From Golubevia sp. BC0850 (taxonomy: Eukaryota; Basidiomycota; Exobasidiomycetes; Golubeviales; Golubeviaceae), in contig JAAVVG010000002.1 of assembly GCA_012976225.1 (NCBI GenBank), positions 1,240,001 through 1,304,000 on the forward strand: a stretch of DNA of 64,000 nucleotides. The letters are read 5' to 3'. Below the pieces are notes generated by a model. That model ran no database searches and was not told the DNA's origin. It saw only the letters and a program-made list of their open reading frames with translations. Position numbers and translations under genes: made by a program. This document shows positions 21,253 to 34,990 of the stretch, piece after piece (position 1 is the first letter of the stretch; each line of letters starts with the position of its first letter).

Positions 21253-23882
21253 ATGGCTCCACCCCAAGTTAACCTTACTTTCCCAAATGGAAACAAATCT
21301 TCTTTCTCTGGAGGTCTTTTCATCGTGAGTAGCCAAAAGATTGAGTGGAGACTGAGAGTGATCAGGCCTCGTTCTAACTGTTCCCTCTTCTTTCCTCTGC
21401 AGAACAACGAATTCGTCGAGTCCAATACCAAGAAGACTATCACTTCTCTCAACCCATCTACTGGTTAGTATCATAAAGAAGAGGGCTCAGCGATGAGTCC
21501 TCAGTATTGACTCTGCTCGCTCGCTCGTCCTCCACTCATCAAGAGGTACTCATTCAACCTTCCCTCCCTCCTTTTTCTTCCTCTATAGGAAAGCCAATCG
21601 CTGAAGTAGCCGAAGCTGATGCAAAAGATGTCGACAGAGCTGTCTCTGCTGCGAGGGCTGCTTTGGACAACGTCTGGGGTGAGAAGGTGAGTTCTTGTGA
21701 GAGTGAGAGGGAGCTTAGACCTCTGCTCTGGACGGGGCACTGGAAGAGGAAGGGATACAGAGGAAGAAAATTGTGACAATTGGGATGTCAATTGGAATTG
21801 GTCCAAGCGGTAGAACGCAAATTTGATTTTAAGTGGCCGGTGAGGGCCTTTCCCAGAAGTTCCCCGCCTGTTCTAATACCTTCCTTCCCCTCCTCTTATC
21901 CCCTCCCGCTTCATCCTTCTTAGGTCCCAGGACATGAGCGTGGTAAGATGCTCATGAAGCTCGCCGACCTCGTCGAAGCCAACATTGAAGAACTCGCTTC
22001 TATTGAGTCTCTTGACAATGGAAAGGCTCTTTCCATCGCCAAGGCTTTCGATGTCCCTCAAGTCGCTGCTAACCTCAGATACTTCGGTGGTTGGGCTGAC
22101 AAGAACCAAGGAAAGACTGTTGAAGTCAACACCGCCAAGTTCACCTACACCAGGTGAGTGGAAAGAGCGAATCCGAGCTCTTTCCTTTTGGATTTTACGT
22201 CTGATTTATTTCTCGCCTTTCATCTTTTCGTCCCTTCCAAACAGACACGAGCCCATTGGAGTCTGTGGAGTGAGTTACAATGGAAAGACTGCAAGGAGAG
22301 GTTATGCATCAATCTAGAATACTCTCACTGACCCCTATTCTTTCATTCCCACTTCTCTCTTACCCAGATGATCATTCCATGGAACTTCCCAATCTTGATG
22401 TTCGCTTGGAGTGAGTATTTGTTGTTGAATTTAGATGATTGGGAAAACGAAAGAACTTCGGACTTAAGGAGCACACGTTGAATTCGGTCTCTCCTTTCTC
22501 CATCTCTTTCGTTTTCTTCAGAGATCGCCCCTGCCCTAGCCTGTGGATGTACTCTAGTCCTCAAGACTGCCGAGCAAACTCCTCTTTCTGCCTTGAGAAT
22601 GTGTGAGCTCATCAAGGAGGCCGGATTCCCACCTGGAGTTGTCAACGTCATCTCTGGATATGGACCAGTCGCTGGAGCTGCCATCGCTTCTCACATGGGA
22701 ATCGACAAAGTTGCATTCACTGGATCCACCCTTGGTAAGTTTCGAATGGCGAGAGCCATCGGATTCCATTCAATTTAAGGAATCTGACTGACATCTTCGC
22801 CTCACATCGTTTCCAATTCATTCTCTCTAGTCGGACGTAACATCATGAAGGCTGCTGCTTCTTCCAACTTGAAGAAGGTTACTCTAGAACTCGGAGGAAA
22901 GTCTCCAAACATCATCTTCGAGGACGCTGATTTGGATCAAGCTGTCAGCTGGGCCGCTTTCGGTATCTTCTTCAACCACGGACAGTGTTGCTGTGCTGGA
23001 AGTAGAGTCTTTGTTCAAGAATCCATCTACGACAAGTTCATGGAGAAGCTCGTAGCTCTTTCCAAGAAGATTTCCGTTGGAGATGCTTTCAAGGAGGACT
23101 CTTTCCAAGGTCCAGTCGTCTCTCAACTTCAATATGACCGTGTCATGGCTCACATTGAAGAAGGAAAGAAGACTGGAAAGCTCGCTCTTGGTGGTGGAAG
23201 AAAGGGTAACGAAGGTTACTACATCGAGGTGAGTGTTGTGGGGAGGTGTTCATCCCTCTCTCTCGCATCGCCTAACTCTTTCTTTCATGTTTCCGCTCTT
23301 CCCATTTAGCCAACTATCTTCACCGACGTCGCTGCTGATGCCAAGATCGCTCAAGAGGAGATCTTCGGACCCGTCTTGGTCTGTAACAAGTTCAGCAACG
23401 AAGAGGATCTAATGAAGCAAGCCGGAAACACCATCTACGGTCTCGCTGCCGCTGTCTTCACCCAAAACATCTCTCGTGGTATCAGCGTTGCTCACAAGCT
23501 TCAAGCCGGTACCGTCTGGGTCAACCTCTACAACCAACTCGATGCTCAAATGCCATTCGGTGAGTTTCAATTGAGCAGATTGATCGAATAGGTCGATTCT
23601 ATCTCACTTTGTTTGATTGGAGAGATCTGTCAGCCAAATTGCTAACCTGTCCGTCTCTGTTCGCCTCTTCGTCTCAGGTGGATACAAGGCCAGTGGAATT
23701 GGAAGAGAATTAGGAGAATACGCGCTCGCGAACTACACCTCGGTCAAGGTAAGCTTTGGAAAAATTCTCGTCACTTTTCGCGTGTCTCTGGTGACTTTTC
23801 GTTTTGACTGACTTCGCCTTCTTTCTCCTTTCTCCTACTCTAGTCCGTCCACATCAACCTCAGCACCCCAGCTCCTCTTTAA
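21253..23882 (+). CDS. NAD(P)+-dependent aldehyde dehydrogenase
   Basis: Oxidises aldehydes (acetaldehyde and others) to acids; no clear mitochondrial presequence is visible, so cytosolic location is likely. About ten exons join to roughly 500 residues, the normal size. Blocks in order: [73 protein letters not shown] (Rossmann entry), [45 protein letters not shown] with the general-base Glu, [17 protein letters not shown] with the catalytic Cys, QEEIFGPVL, and the C-terminal [19 protein letters not shown]. Codons are strongly C-ending (GTC, CTC, ATC), suggesting high expression. A TATA box lies 83-89 bp upstream. Confidence 0.95.
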
Positions 23883-24334
23883 GCGTAGTCGATTGGTTCT
23901 CCTTCCCTCTCCCTTGCTCTTTACCCTGTACAGAAAACCTACTTTTCCGATTCTCAAGAACACGATGAAAAACTAGCTTGACTCCTTTTGTTCCCTTGCT
24001 GCCTTTGTGCCTTTGTCTCTTCATGACCGCTTCATTTGTTTCTTTAACATTTTGTCTCTGTACGAATTTCCTCACAAACCAACGATGACCTTTGAAACAA
24101 AAATTTGCAAATTGACTGAAGGAATTCGTCAAGGGAAATGGGCGGTGAGTCGATGAGAGGAGGAGACAAAGGCGAGAAGAGTGAGTTGCAGACAGTCCAT
24201 CCGAGTTCCGAACCACTCAACCCACCCATCGACTGTCACGATACCTCTGGGGGAAGAACAGAGGGCACTTCGTTGACTGGAAGCAATCAATAGGGTGCTC
24301 AACCCGAAACAGGTTCAGTTCAAGCTTCAAGGCA
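23883..24334. other. intergenic between ALDH and hydrolase genes
   Basis: Contains the ALDH 3' flank and the presumed promoter of the next gene. An opposite-strand open frame here is a shadow. Nothing else recognised. Confidence 0.35.
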
Positions 24335-27300
24335 ATGAGAACGCTTCAATTCGCACCACCTTTCGTCCTCTGTCTCATCTCCACCTTAGCCTCTCCCTTC
24401 GACACCTCAATATTTTCTCAACAAGCAGTCTTCAATCTACAAAGCTCTCTGGCTCAAAAGGTAGAGAGCTCAATTCCTGGAGACCCTCTCGAACTTGCTG
24501 TGCGCTTGTCAGATAGATGGACCGCCTTTGGACCTCTCCCAGCTGGAATGCGAGAGCTCCCATTTGGCGCAAATCCTTTGCGATCTTTCGGTAAGTAACA
24601 GGTACAAGTTCTCACTTTTCAGATGTCTCTTTTGACCCAGACCGATCCTGATTCTCCACCTCCAGCCGACATGGAGGATCTGATGGAGCACCATCGAAAC
24701 CCCAACAGCTCTTCTCTCAGATTCCCTTCCACTTATGGATATCTAGATGGAAAATTGGAATCGAAGAACTTCAAGGGAGTACCGCGAGAAGCCAGATACA
24801 GCTCATCGTCCAACTCTTCCCGTACTGCAGGTCAAACTCTTCGAATCTGCTACCCCGAGATCGACTTTCAACTCCCCTCTCACAGTGCAGGCTGGAGCTC
24901 CAATCAGTGGCAAGCCATTGCTATCGGTGATCTAGAGATCAAAGCCAGCAGTACAGATGAAGAAACCCTCTTCTCATTCGTTCTCGATAAGGCAGCAGAG
25001 TTTGCTCTTGTCAGCACTTCTACTCCTCTGGATACGAGTACGATAGATTGGTATAATGGAGATTGGTATAGCTACAACTCTCAATACTTAGCTGTCGAAT
25101 CGCCAGCACCCTTCCCTCATCTGATCAGTCTTCTACCAGGTAGCTATCACCTGCTAGTTCGAGCTGCCTTCGAGTTTCGAATATTCGGAGATCCCGCATC
25201 TTCAGAGAGCAAAACGCCAACAGTAGAGATCGGAATAGACGTAGAGATGGCGAACGGGGAAGGAAGGAAGGATGGCTTGGCCAGGCCTATCTCTGCTCGG
25301 GTTCTAGATCAAGCACCATCTCTTCTAGTTCCAGACTTACTTGATGGCTGGCTGGCTGGTAGCTACTTACGAATTGGAGTAAGGAATGAAGGAATGGATT
25401 GGATAGAAGTAATTGAGGCTGAGATCGATGACCCAGCGGCAAGTGGAATAATCAATGAAGTGGATTTAAATTTCTGCCTCTAACTTTTGTTTGATTCTCT
25501 TTCTACTCAGATTCGTACCTCTCTTTCTCAAAATTCGGTCAGGATAGCCCCTCAGCAGACTCGTCTCATCTCGTTGGAGGTCCTGCAGCTCTCTCAGCTC
25601 TCGACTCGACAACTCCTCGTTCAGCTGCATCTCAAGCAATACAGTGACGAGCACGCTACTGCCTCTTCTACTCTACAGGTTTCCATCCCTCTCCGAAGTA
25701 GACCGGAATTTTGGAAACCCGAAAGTAGAAGTCTGTCGGCTGCTCAATCAGCTTTCGTCATCACGCAGCTCAACCAGGATGGAGTGGTCGATTATGCCTC
25801 GGTGGTCCCACCCCGAGTAGCTTGGGCGGGTGTCAACAAAGAAATTCAGCCTCCAGTAATCCTAGCTCTTCATGGAGCAGGGGTCCTAACAGAAGATGAG
25901 TTTTGGTCGTCAGCTCTTCAACGGCAAGATACATCTTGGATCGTCATGCCCAGCGGAAGAACGAGTTGGTAAGTGACAAGAAAACATTCTGTTTAATCTT
26001 AAAGCTTAAAGGCTGCTCTTCGAATGTTGGGTTCTCATCTTCTCTACCACTCATCTTCGAACAGGGGATACGATTGGCAACTGGCTTCTCTTCGTTCATG
26101 TGATGTTGCTGTCGACACACTCCTTCGACTCATAACGAATTCATTTGGTGAAACTTGGAACTGGTCATTCGATAAATCTAAGCTCTTCATCGTTGGCCAT
26201 TCTAATGGAGGCCAAGGAGCATGGTATCGGATGTCACATTACTCGACTCTCGGAGGAGTGGTGGCTGCAGGCTACATCAAGGCGAGTATCCTTAGGTTCG
26301 GTGCTTTCACTCCTTTGACTTTAATAATCAGACTGTTCAAGTATTTTCATACTCCAGATCTCAGACTACGTCCAATTCGATTGGCAGATAGGTAGACATT
26401 TCTCGGACCCAGCCATCGACGGAATCCTCCATTCGAGCCTGTCCATGTTCTCAAATGATCTTTACGCCTCAAACCTTGTAGGAATACCCATTCTGATCAA
26501 ATATGGATCAGTAGACGATAACGTTCCACCTTGGCATTCAAGAGAGATGTTTCAACTCATCGAGAGTTGGAATCAGAAGTCCGAATTGGAAAATTTGGTG
26601 AAGTGAGTCTTGTGATTGACAGGCTTCTGTCTTCCAGATCGCTCTATACTAATTATAACTACTTTCTATCTTTCAGGCTCGTCGAAGTGCCGAATGCAGG
26701 TCACTGGTACGATGGCATTCTTTCTGAGCAAGACGTTCAAGATTCAATTCAAGCGGTGGTTTCAGCTGAAATGAATCCTGGCTGGCCGACCCCATCTTCT
26801 CCCAAGAGATTCACTTTGACTTCTGCCAATCCGTCAGAGTCTGGTAGCAAGTTCGGCTGGAAGATTGGAGAGATCGAAATTCCTGGACGTCTGGCCAGAG
26901 TCGAAGTGCAGTACTTTGACGTTCAAATGGATTCTCGAACTCCCGAAAGAATAGTAGTCAAGACTAGAAATACCAGGGCTTTGGAAATCAGTCTACTTCG
27001 CCTACCTTTGGGAGCTTCAGTCTCAATCGATGGTCAATATTTCTCCCAGGTGTCGCTTCAAGAGCAAATTTCCGAAGACAGAAAATTGTCTCTTCGTCGG
27101 AACATCGAAGGAATCTGGGAGAAAACGAGTGCTTTCAGCTCAATGAAGACAGCTAGACCTATTGGACCCATGATCCGGTAGGTGGTGCTATAGGACTCCA
27201 GTTGCAGTTCAACACTCGAGAGCTGACTCTCCGTCTCTTGCGTTTCCCTGTTCTTCCCCCCTTTCCTCAGTTTCCTCGATTCTTCTGGTCCACTGCTGCT

Positions 27301-27927
27301 GGTAGTTCCCGCTCAATGCTCAAATCAGACCAGAAATGCTTATTTGAGAGTGGCCAGAGCTTTCTCCGCCGATTCGTTGCTGTACGGGGCGGTCGATTCG
27401 GAGATTCTGTTTGACGACGAGGCTGTCAGTCGCCTGAGAAAGGACAAATTCACTTCAGGAAACGTCTTGGTTCTTGGTTCTCCTGAAATCAACTCTTTCG
27501 CAAGAGAAACACTACTCCAGAAGGATTCAGAGAAACCTCCGATCGAATTCTTAGGAGCTGGTCAATTCAAGATCAAAGATCGAGTCTTCTCAGACGCTGG
27601 TGAGTCTGGAATAGCGTCACATTCACCTCTCCTTCGATTTGTTGAACCCGCTGCATTCTAATCGGTGTCTCTATCCTCCCTCTGTCCACAGCTCTCTTGT
27701 CGCTTTACCCCCACCCAACTTCTCCCGCCTCTCTGATGCTTCTTCTCCATTCGCCAACTCTCGAACTTCTACCAACCATAGCCAGACTTCTTCCAGTCAG
27801 GACTGGGACCATGGTTCCGGAGTGGGTCGCTTTGACGGGGGAAGCTGAACAATCAGGGGTTGGAGGTGTCGTGGGAACCGGCTGGTGGGGAAGAGAATGG
27901 GGTTGGAGTGAATCAATGAGTTGGTGA
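24335..27927 (+). CDS. large secreted alpha/beta hydrolase (prolyl-oligopeptidase/esterase-like)
   Basis: Starts with a signal peptide ([20 protein letters not shown]). The N-terminal 550 residues or so look like beta-rich accessory domains (for example [19 protein letters not shown]). The hydrolase core follows: [19 protein letters not shown] (oxyanion strand), [21 protein letters not shown], then [14 protein letters not shown] with nucleophile Ser in GxSx[22 protein letters not shown] with the likely acid Asp, and [11 protein letters not shown] with the His. About 450 further residues follow, ending in a Gly/Trp-rich tail at 27925-27927. At least eight exons are visible. The triad is complete, so activity is plausible. 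Large secreted proteins with this layout are, as far as I know, often annotated only as peptidase S9-like; the substrate is not known. Confidence 0.8.
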
Positions 27928-28224
27928 GACGAGTGATTTTGGAAATGGATGAGTGACTAGGGGTCCATTCTGTTGCGATTGTTGCCACGATTTGTAGCTG
28001 TACGATCCATTCGAATGCGCCATTCTGAATCGCTCCCTGGTTCTCGCTCCTCTCCTCGCCATGACTGAATCGGAACCCCAAAGAAAAAGCCATCGATACA
28101 GATTCTTTAACAGTCTCACTCAAAAAAAGGCAGGAAAAGGAGCAATAAAAGTAAGGTACATTTTTGGGGGTGTATAATCATTCCGTTTCTCGCTTCCCTT
28201 TTCTTCATCCGGAACCTTCAAAAA

Positions 28225-30300
<2,076 letters not shown>

Positions 30301-30374
30301 TTTGATTAGATTGAGGTTAGGTTGAGTGGGTTGAGTGGGATGGATGAGAGGGAAGGAAGGAGGAGAAGCAATGC

Positions 30375-30381
30375 TTTTATA
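30375..30381 (-). promoter_or_regulatory. TATA box of the MET17-like gene
   Basis: TATAAAA on the minus strand, about 75 bp upstream of the ATG at 30300. Confidence 0.55.
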
Positions 30382-30992
30382 GGTGATTGGAATTCCAGCC
30401 TAAAAAGGCGTAGCAACGTTTCATCGATTCATCCTGGAAGTTGCTAATCGGTGGCCAGAAGCACACCATCGAGCCTCCTTCTCTATCTTCTGCTCGTTTG
30501 GTTGGACTCGTTCACTTCCGACTTATCCAGTTCAACGACCAGTCCGAACAGTCTGTAGTATTGACGGAATACGATATTTGGATCAAAGATCTTTTATCGA
30601 GTTGTGACTCTGAGATTTTAGGACGAGCTCGAAAAAGAGAGATAAGTTGAAAGAAAGATCTCTGGAGAGTACACCCTGTGCGCCACCTCAGTGAAATGGA
30701 TGACAGGGTGCTTGGGCAATCGTAGTGTAATCGTAAGGAAGCTCGAGGGACCTTCTGAGAGACAAGAGTTGAGTTATTGTGATATAGCGGTCCAAAAAGG
30801 TCGAGGCAAATCCAAAGGCTGATTTCAAGCCCGCAAGCTTTCGGTTCCCTTTCGCTCTCGCCAGGTAATTCGAGTTTTTGGATCGAAAATGGTTCTATAG
30901 AAAAACCTATAAATACGATTTTCAGAGCGCCTCTAGAAGTCCAAGGTTGAGCTCTTCCCCTTCTCCCCAAATCGCCCCGCCCTTCTGAGCTC

Positions 30993-31753
30993 TCATGATC
31001 CCATCCCTTTGCCCTTCCCAGAATTCAGTTCCTTGTCTTTCGAACCAGTAATGAAAGCAATCCTTTCCTTAGATCCAGGTCCCGAAAGTTCATCATTGAG
31101 GCCAAGGGGACATCCACGGAATGCTCGACAGGCAGTTCTCTGCTTTTGACTCGTCGCCAACTGAGAGAGAACGAGAGAACAATGTGAGGTGAGATGGTAC
31201 TCTGGACTCTTTTGGGCCAAAAAAGAAACCCCCTCGATTTACTCACTTGCTTCTCCTACTTCCAAAGTCCTGAGCTTCACCTTCCCACTTTTGACCATCT
31301 GGTTTCCTTCCAAGACTTCCCTTGCCTCGTTCCAAAGTTTGAGCGACCGCGGAAAAGAAGTCACTGAACCTAAAATGTTGATCGGCTCAGATGGAACCAC
31401 CATCTCTCTGAGAGCTAGAAGACATTTGCCCGAGAAAAGACCAGATAGCAGGATCTCTTCTGTGAAGTCTTGATCCCGAGGCTTAGATTCGTCGAACCAG
31501 TAAAAAGATAGATGAAGCACCTCCAACCTTAAAACGGATGCAATCAGCTCCTCTCTCCTCATTGCCCCCAGGGTCTCATTTCAATCGTTGGCTCAAACTC
31601 CCTGAGTTCGCATCCCTCGAAATTCAAGACCCTGAAGATATTGACTTTGGACGGGGTTTCGCAGAGAAGGATCAGAGATGGGATCGAATTCGTTGGGGTC
31701 GGCTCGTCTAATAAAAGACAGAGAACAGATTGAGAGCTGGTTATTTGTTTCAC
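30993..31753 (-). pseudogene. decayed leucine-rich-repeat / F-box-type gene
   Basis: Minus-strand frames show LRR-like text: PSLILLCETPSKVNIFRVLNFEGC followed, in another frame, by a segment ending GAMRREELIASVLRLEVLHLSFYWF and continuing with LKLWNEAREVLEG. A shorter piece with CPLGLNDELSGPGSKERIAFITG follows after a possible intron near 31160-31240. The shift of frame near 31560, inside what reads as one repeat block, and the lack of a clear start suggest a relic, though an undetected intron could explain it. It resembles the relic at 40574-41480. F-box/LRR families turn over quickly in basidiomycetes. The product, if any, is unknown. Confidence 0.4.
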
Positions 31754-31901
31754 TTTGTTGACTGATTCATGTAAAAAATGCTGCCCTTAGAAATCTAGAG
31801 GACCTTTGTAATCTCCTGTTAACCCCCAACTCTCTCTATCGATTAGCGCCTCTTGACAATCTGACTGTTCTCCCATCCACCACCATCATCTTAAACTCTT
31901 C

Positions 31902-33959
31902 ATGACGCGATCTCCTCCATGGGGATCCACTCATTCACACAATCAACCACCAAGGTTATTCCTAGCAGTGGATTGTGGTGGAACATCGGCCAAAGCGTCA
32001 ATCTCTGATGATCTCGGTAACATTTTAGGATCTGGAAAAGGAGGTCCTTCAAATTTCACAGATGTACCTCAATCCACTTTCTTACAATCCATCACTACTG
32101 CAGTTCAATTAGCTTTGAAGAACTCGGGGGTAAGGAATTATCATTTAGATCAATTGGAAAGGCAGAACAGAGGTGAAGGAAGTGGAAGCAATGGTCATGC
32201 TGCTGCTACTGGACATGGACATTCAAAGAAGACTTCAACTTCATCCCTCAATCGAAATTCTTCAATCTCTTCAACTGCTTCAAACTCAATCTCTAAACTT
32301 ATTCCATTTCCTCCTAACGTTGAGTTATTCACTTCAGCATGGTTCGGAATCGCAGGAGTGGATTCTGCTTTAGATGTATCTCAAGTTTCACCTTTACTTT
32401 CTGATTTGTTGAATTTACCTTTCCCTTCAAGTAGATTGATTGTTGCAAATGATACTTCCTTATTAGCTTCTCCAATCCATGATCCAAACATTTCACCAAG
32501 AGTTAAAACTGGTGTGGTGTTAATAGCTGGAACAGGTTCAATCGTTGTAAGTTTTCAAAAGACCAAGAATCAAATGTTAAAAACAGTTGGTAGAGTTGGT
32601 GGATTTGGTTGGCTGTTAGGTGATGAAGGTAGTGGTTATGCAGTCGGTAGAAATGCTTTAAGAGCAGTTTTAGATCAAGCTGATAGAGAGAGGTTGGTAG
32701 CTGGAGATGAGGAATTTGAACATGATAGAGATGGTCTAGAAGAGGAAGAAGAAGAGGAATTGAAGGGACATCAAATTGTGCTTCAATCGAATCTATCTGA
32801 AGATGAAGTTTTGGAGAACCAAGAGAAGAAACAATGGGGTCATTTATTGAGAGATAGGATTTTGGAAGAATGGGGATTGGTCTCTACAGACGATTTATTG
32901 AATGCTGTTTATTCTTCTAGAAATCCTGAAGTGTCAAATTCGAATTCAGTTCCTGGAGAAACTTCCCAAATGATACCATCGATACCCAGCTCAAATTCCG
33001 ATCCGAATAACCTCAACCTCAATACCCTCAAAGGACTCAACCCTTCCAATTCTCCTGAATCTCCAATTCATTCACACTCTTCTAGATCAAGTATAGAGGC
33101 TCATTCCTCACCTTCGATCTTCGCAAAAGGGATGAACAGACCAAATCCTTCTTCAAATTTACTTCCGCCGATAGCTCAGCCTTTCTTTGGAGAGAATCAA
33201 CCTCCACCACCTCCTTCTTCTCCTATTCCTCCTTTGAATTCTGGTCCGGCTTCTAGGGAGAGAACACCGGAACTTGAGGATAGCTCGGAGGAGGAAATGG
33301 GGGAAGAGGAAAATGACGGAGCTGATGAGAATGGGAAGGAAATGGAAAGTAGGAATTCGAACCAGAAGGAAACCCTCAATGGATTTTCAGCTAATTTCAA
33401 TTCGATATCATTACATGAAGAACAAATCCCAACTCCAACATCTTCAATTCTTCGTCCAATTCCAATTCTAGCAAGTAGCAACAAATCTCAACTGAACCCA
33501 ACTACAATCCCAGCTCCAAGTCAACCTGAACCTTCACCAATACCAATTCCAGATGCCATCGGAGAAAGAAAGCACAGATTAGCTTCTTTAGCTCCTTTAG
33601 TCTTCCACTTAGCCTTTGCTCATGAAGATGAGTTGAGCTTGTCTATCCTAAGGAATCAAATTCGAGAAGTTGGAGATCAAGTCATAGAATTAGTCCGACC
33701 AAGTTTGTCTTCCACTTCTAATTTCAATTCAAAATCTACTTCCACTTCTTATCTTTCCTTACTACCGAAACCTGAAACCTCGGTACTCTGTCTTGGAGGA
33801 TCTTTACTTGGTGTACCGAGGTATAGAGCTTTACTAGGAGAATATTTGGAATCTAGAGGGATTTTCTTCGCTAGAATGGAATTCGTTAATGATCCTAGTA
33901 AGAGTGGAGCCACTGCTTTGGCGGGAATGTGGAGAGGGAAAGAAGTGGACAAAAGTTGA
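31902..33959 (+). CDS. N-acetylglucosamine kinase (BadF/BcrA ATPase family)
   Basis: Phosphorylates N-acetylglucosamine to GlcNAc-6-phosphate, the first cytosolic step in salvaging amino sugar from chitin. This is a single exon of 685 codons. It carries the actin-like ATPase motifs FLAVDCGGTSAKASI (phosphate 1), FGIAGVDSALDVSQ, VVLIAGTGSIVVSF (phosphate 2), RVGGFGWLLGDEGSGYAVG, and a C-terminal VLCLGGSLLGVPRYRALL and DPSKSGATALAG. Human NAGK is about 344 residues, so this protein is doubled. The extra length is a low-complexity, Ser/Asn/Pro/Glu-rich insertion at roughly residues 270-560, between the GDEGSG block and the C-terminal lobe. All catalytic motifs remain, so activity is likely; the insertion is probably disordered. 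Confidence 0.88.
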   Translation: MTRSPPWGSTHSHNQPPRLFLAVDCGGTSAKASISDDLGNILGSGKGGPSNFTDVPQSTFLQSITTAVQLALKNSGVRNYHLDQLERQNRGEGSGSNGHAAATGHGHSKKTSTSSLNRNSSISSTASNSISKLIPFPPNVELFTSAWFGIAGVDSALDVSQVSPLLSDLLNLPFPSSRLIVANDTSLLASPIHDPNISPRVKTGVVLIAGTGSIVVSFQKTKNQMLKTVGRVGGFGWLLGDEGSGYAVGRNALRAVLDQADRERLVAGDEEFEHDRDGLEEEEEEELKGHQIVLQSNLSEDEVLENQEKKQWGHLLRDRILEEWGLVSTDDLLNAVYSSRNPEVSNSNSVPGETSQMIPSIPSSNSDPNNLNLNTLKGLNPSNSPESPIHSHSSRSSIEAHSSPSIFAKGMNRPNPSSNLLPPIAQPFFGENQPPPPPSSPIPPLNSGPASRERTPELEDSSEEEMGEEENDGADENGKEMESRNSNQKETLNGFSANFNSISLHEEQIPTPTSSILRPIPILASSNKSQLNPTTIPAPSQPEPSPIPIPDAIGERKHRLASLAPLVFHLAFAHEDELSLSILRNQIREVGDQVIELVRPSLSSTSNFNSKSTSTSYLSLLPKPETSVLCLGGSLLGVPRYRALLGEYLESRGIFFARMEFVNDPSKSGATALAGMWRGKEVDKS

Positions 33960-34455
33960 CAAGAGTGGTCAAAGTCAAGGCAAGAATTAAACAACGAGTC
34001 AGATACGTCTCTTTCTCTCTCTCTCTCTCTCCCTCCCACATGCAATTCACGAAATCAGCTTCCAACATCAATTTTTGCCCCATCATTTCTCTTTTTCGCT
34101 TTCTTATGACAAGCATCCTTCCTTTGCTCAACCTTTTTTCTACACCCATTGTTTCTTTGTACTCCGATTCTTTGCTCTCTTCATTGTCACGGTTTCGTTT
34201 GACAAAGGTCAATAAGTTTAAACATTGTCATGGACTCTTTGGTCCTGAAGGGACATATGGTAAAATAAATGTGGCAGAGATGCGAGAACGGCAGACGGGC
34301 AGTGAATAGTGATTCGAACAGATTTTATTTTTCAGGTCTTGAGCCATAAAGCCTACATCTACAATGAAATCTAATCTTCAACCTCAAACAATCACAATCA
34401 GGCATACAATTTAGACTGAGAATAAATGAGGTAAATTCATGAAGTGAATAAGTTC
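33960..34455. other. intergenic after the GlcNAc kinase
   Basis: Contains a CT-dinucleotide run at about 34007-34031 and otherwise no recognisable feature. Confidence 0.35.
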
Positions 34456-34787
34456 TCAGTCTGTTCTTTGTCTTTTGTTTGAAGGTCCTGAGCCAACCCC
34501 AACGAATTCAATTCCATCTTTTGCTTCTTCTTCTGCATTTCCTGAAATTCCTGCTTGAATCTGGCCAGCGTTCCCTTCTTCAGCAGCGTTTTGCTCCTCC
34601 TGCTTCTTCATCCTGGCTTTCCTCATTCTCATCATCTTCAGAATCATCATAGTACGGATTCCAAATTTAATCGGGAGAGTTGAGATCTTTCTCCACGACC
34701 TTGACCTTGTGGTGGAGAACGAAAGATTGCCGATGGATCGAGGAATTTAAATCTCTTTGACTTGTTACTCGCGCCAGGATGCTTCAT
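34456..34787 (-). CDS. possible small acidic/basic nuclear-type protein, unknown, exon structure unclear
   Basis: An ATG at 34787 opens MKHPGASNKSKRFKFLDPSAIF and stays open to 34647. A second frame from 34650 reads KKQEEQNAAEEGNAGQIQAG and ends in FVGVGSGPSNKRQRTD, a convincing natural C-terminus with a KRQR nuclear-localisation-like motif. The two frames overlap at ATGATG near 34647-34650. I see no intron that joins them, so this may be a real small gene with a missed splice, a frameshifted copy, or chance. No family recognised. Confidence 0.3.
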
Positions 34788-34990
34788 TGATTTCTCTGTT
34801 TTCGAAAGAGTATATTTGTTATGAATTACAGAACTCCTGAAGACAGTCCGAAGAGAATGAAAGAGCGAAAAATCGAGGGTCGAGAAAGAAAGCAAATCGC
34901 AGCATCGAAGAAGCAGGTCGTAGTAAGCACAGGACAGGAGGGATGAAGAGGGAAGAGAGGTCAAGGAAGGTAAAAGAGAGAATCCTTCGG

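Noticed and set aside
30512-30970. 152-codon minus-strand open frame downstream of the first LRR relic
   Set aside because: No LRR pattern or domain; looks like non-coding sequence.
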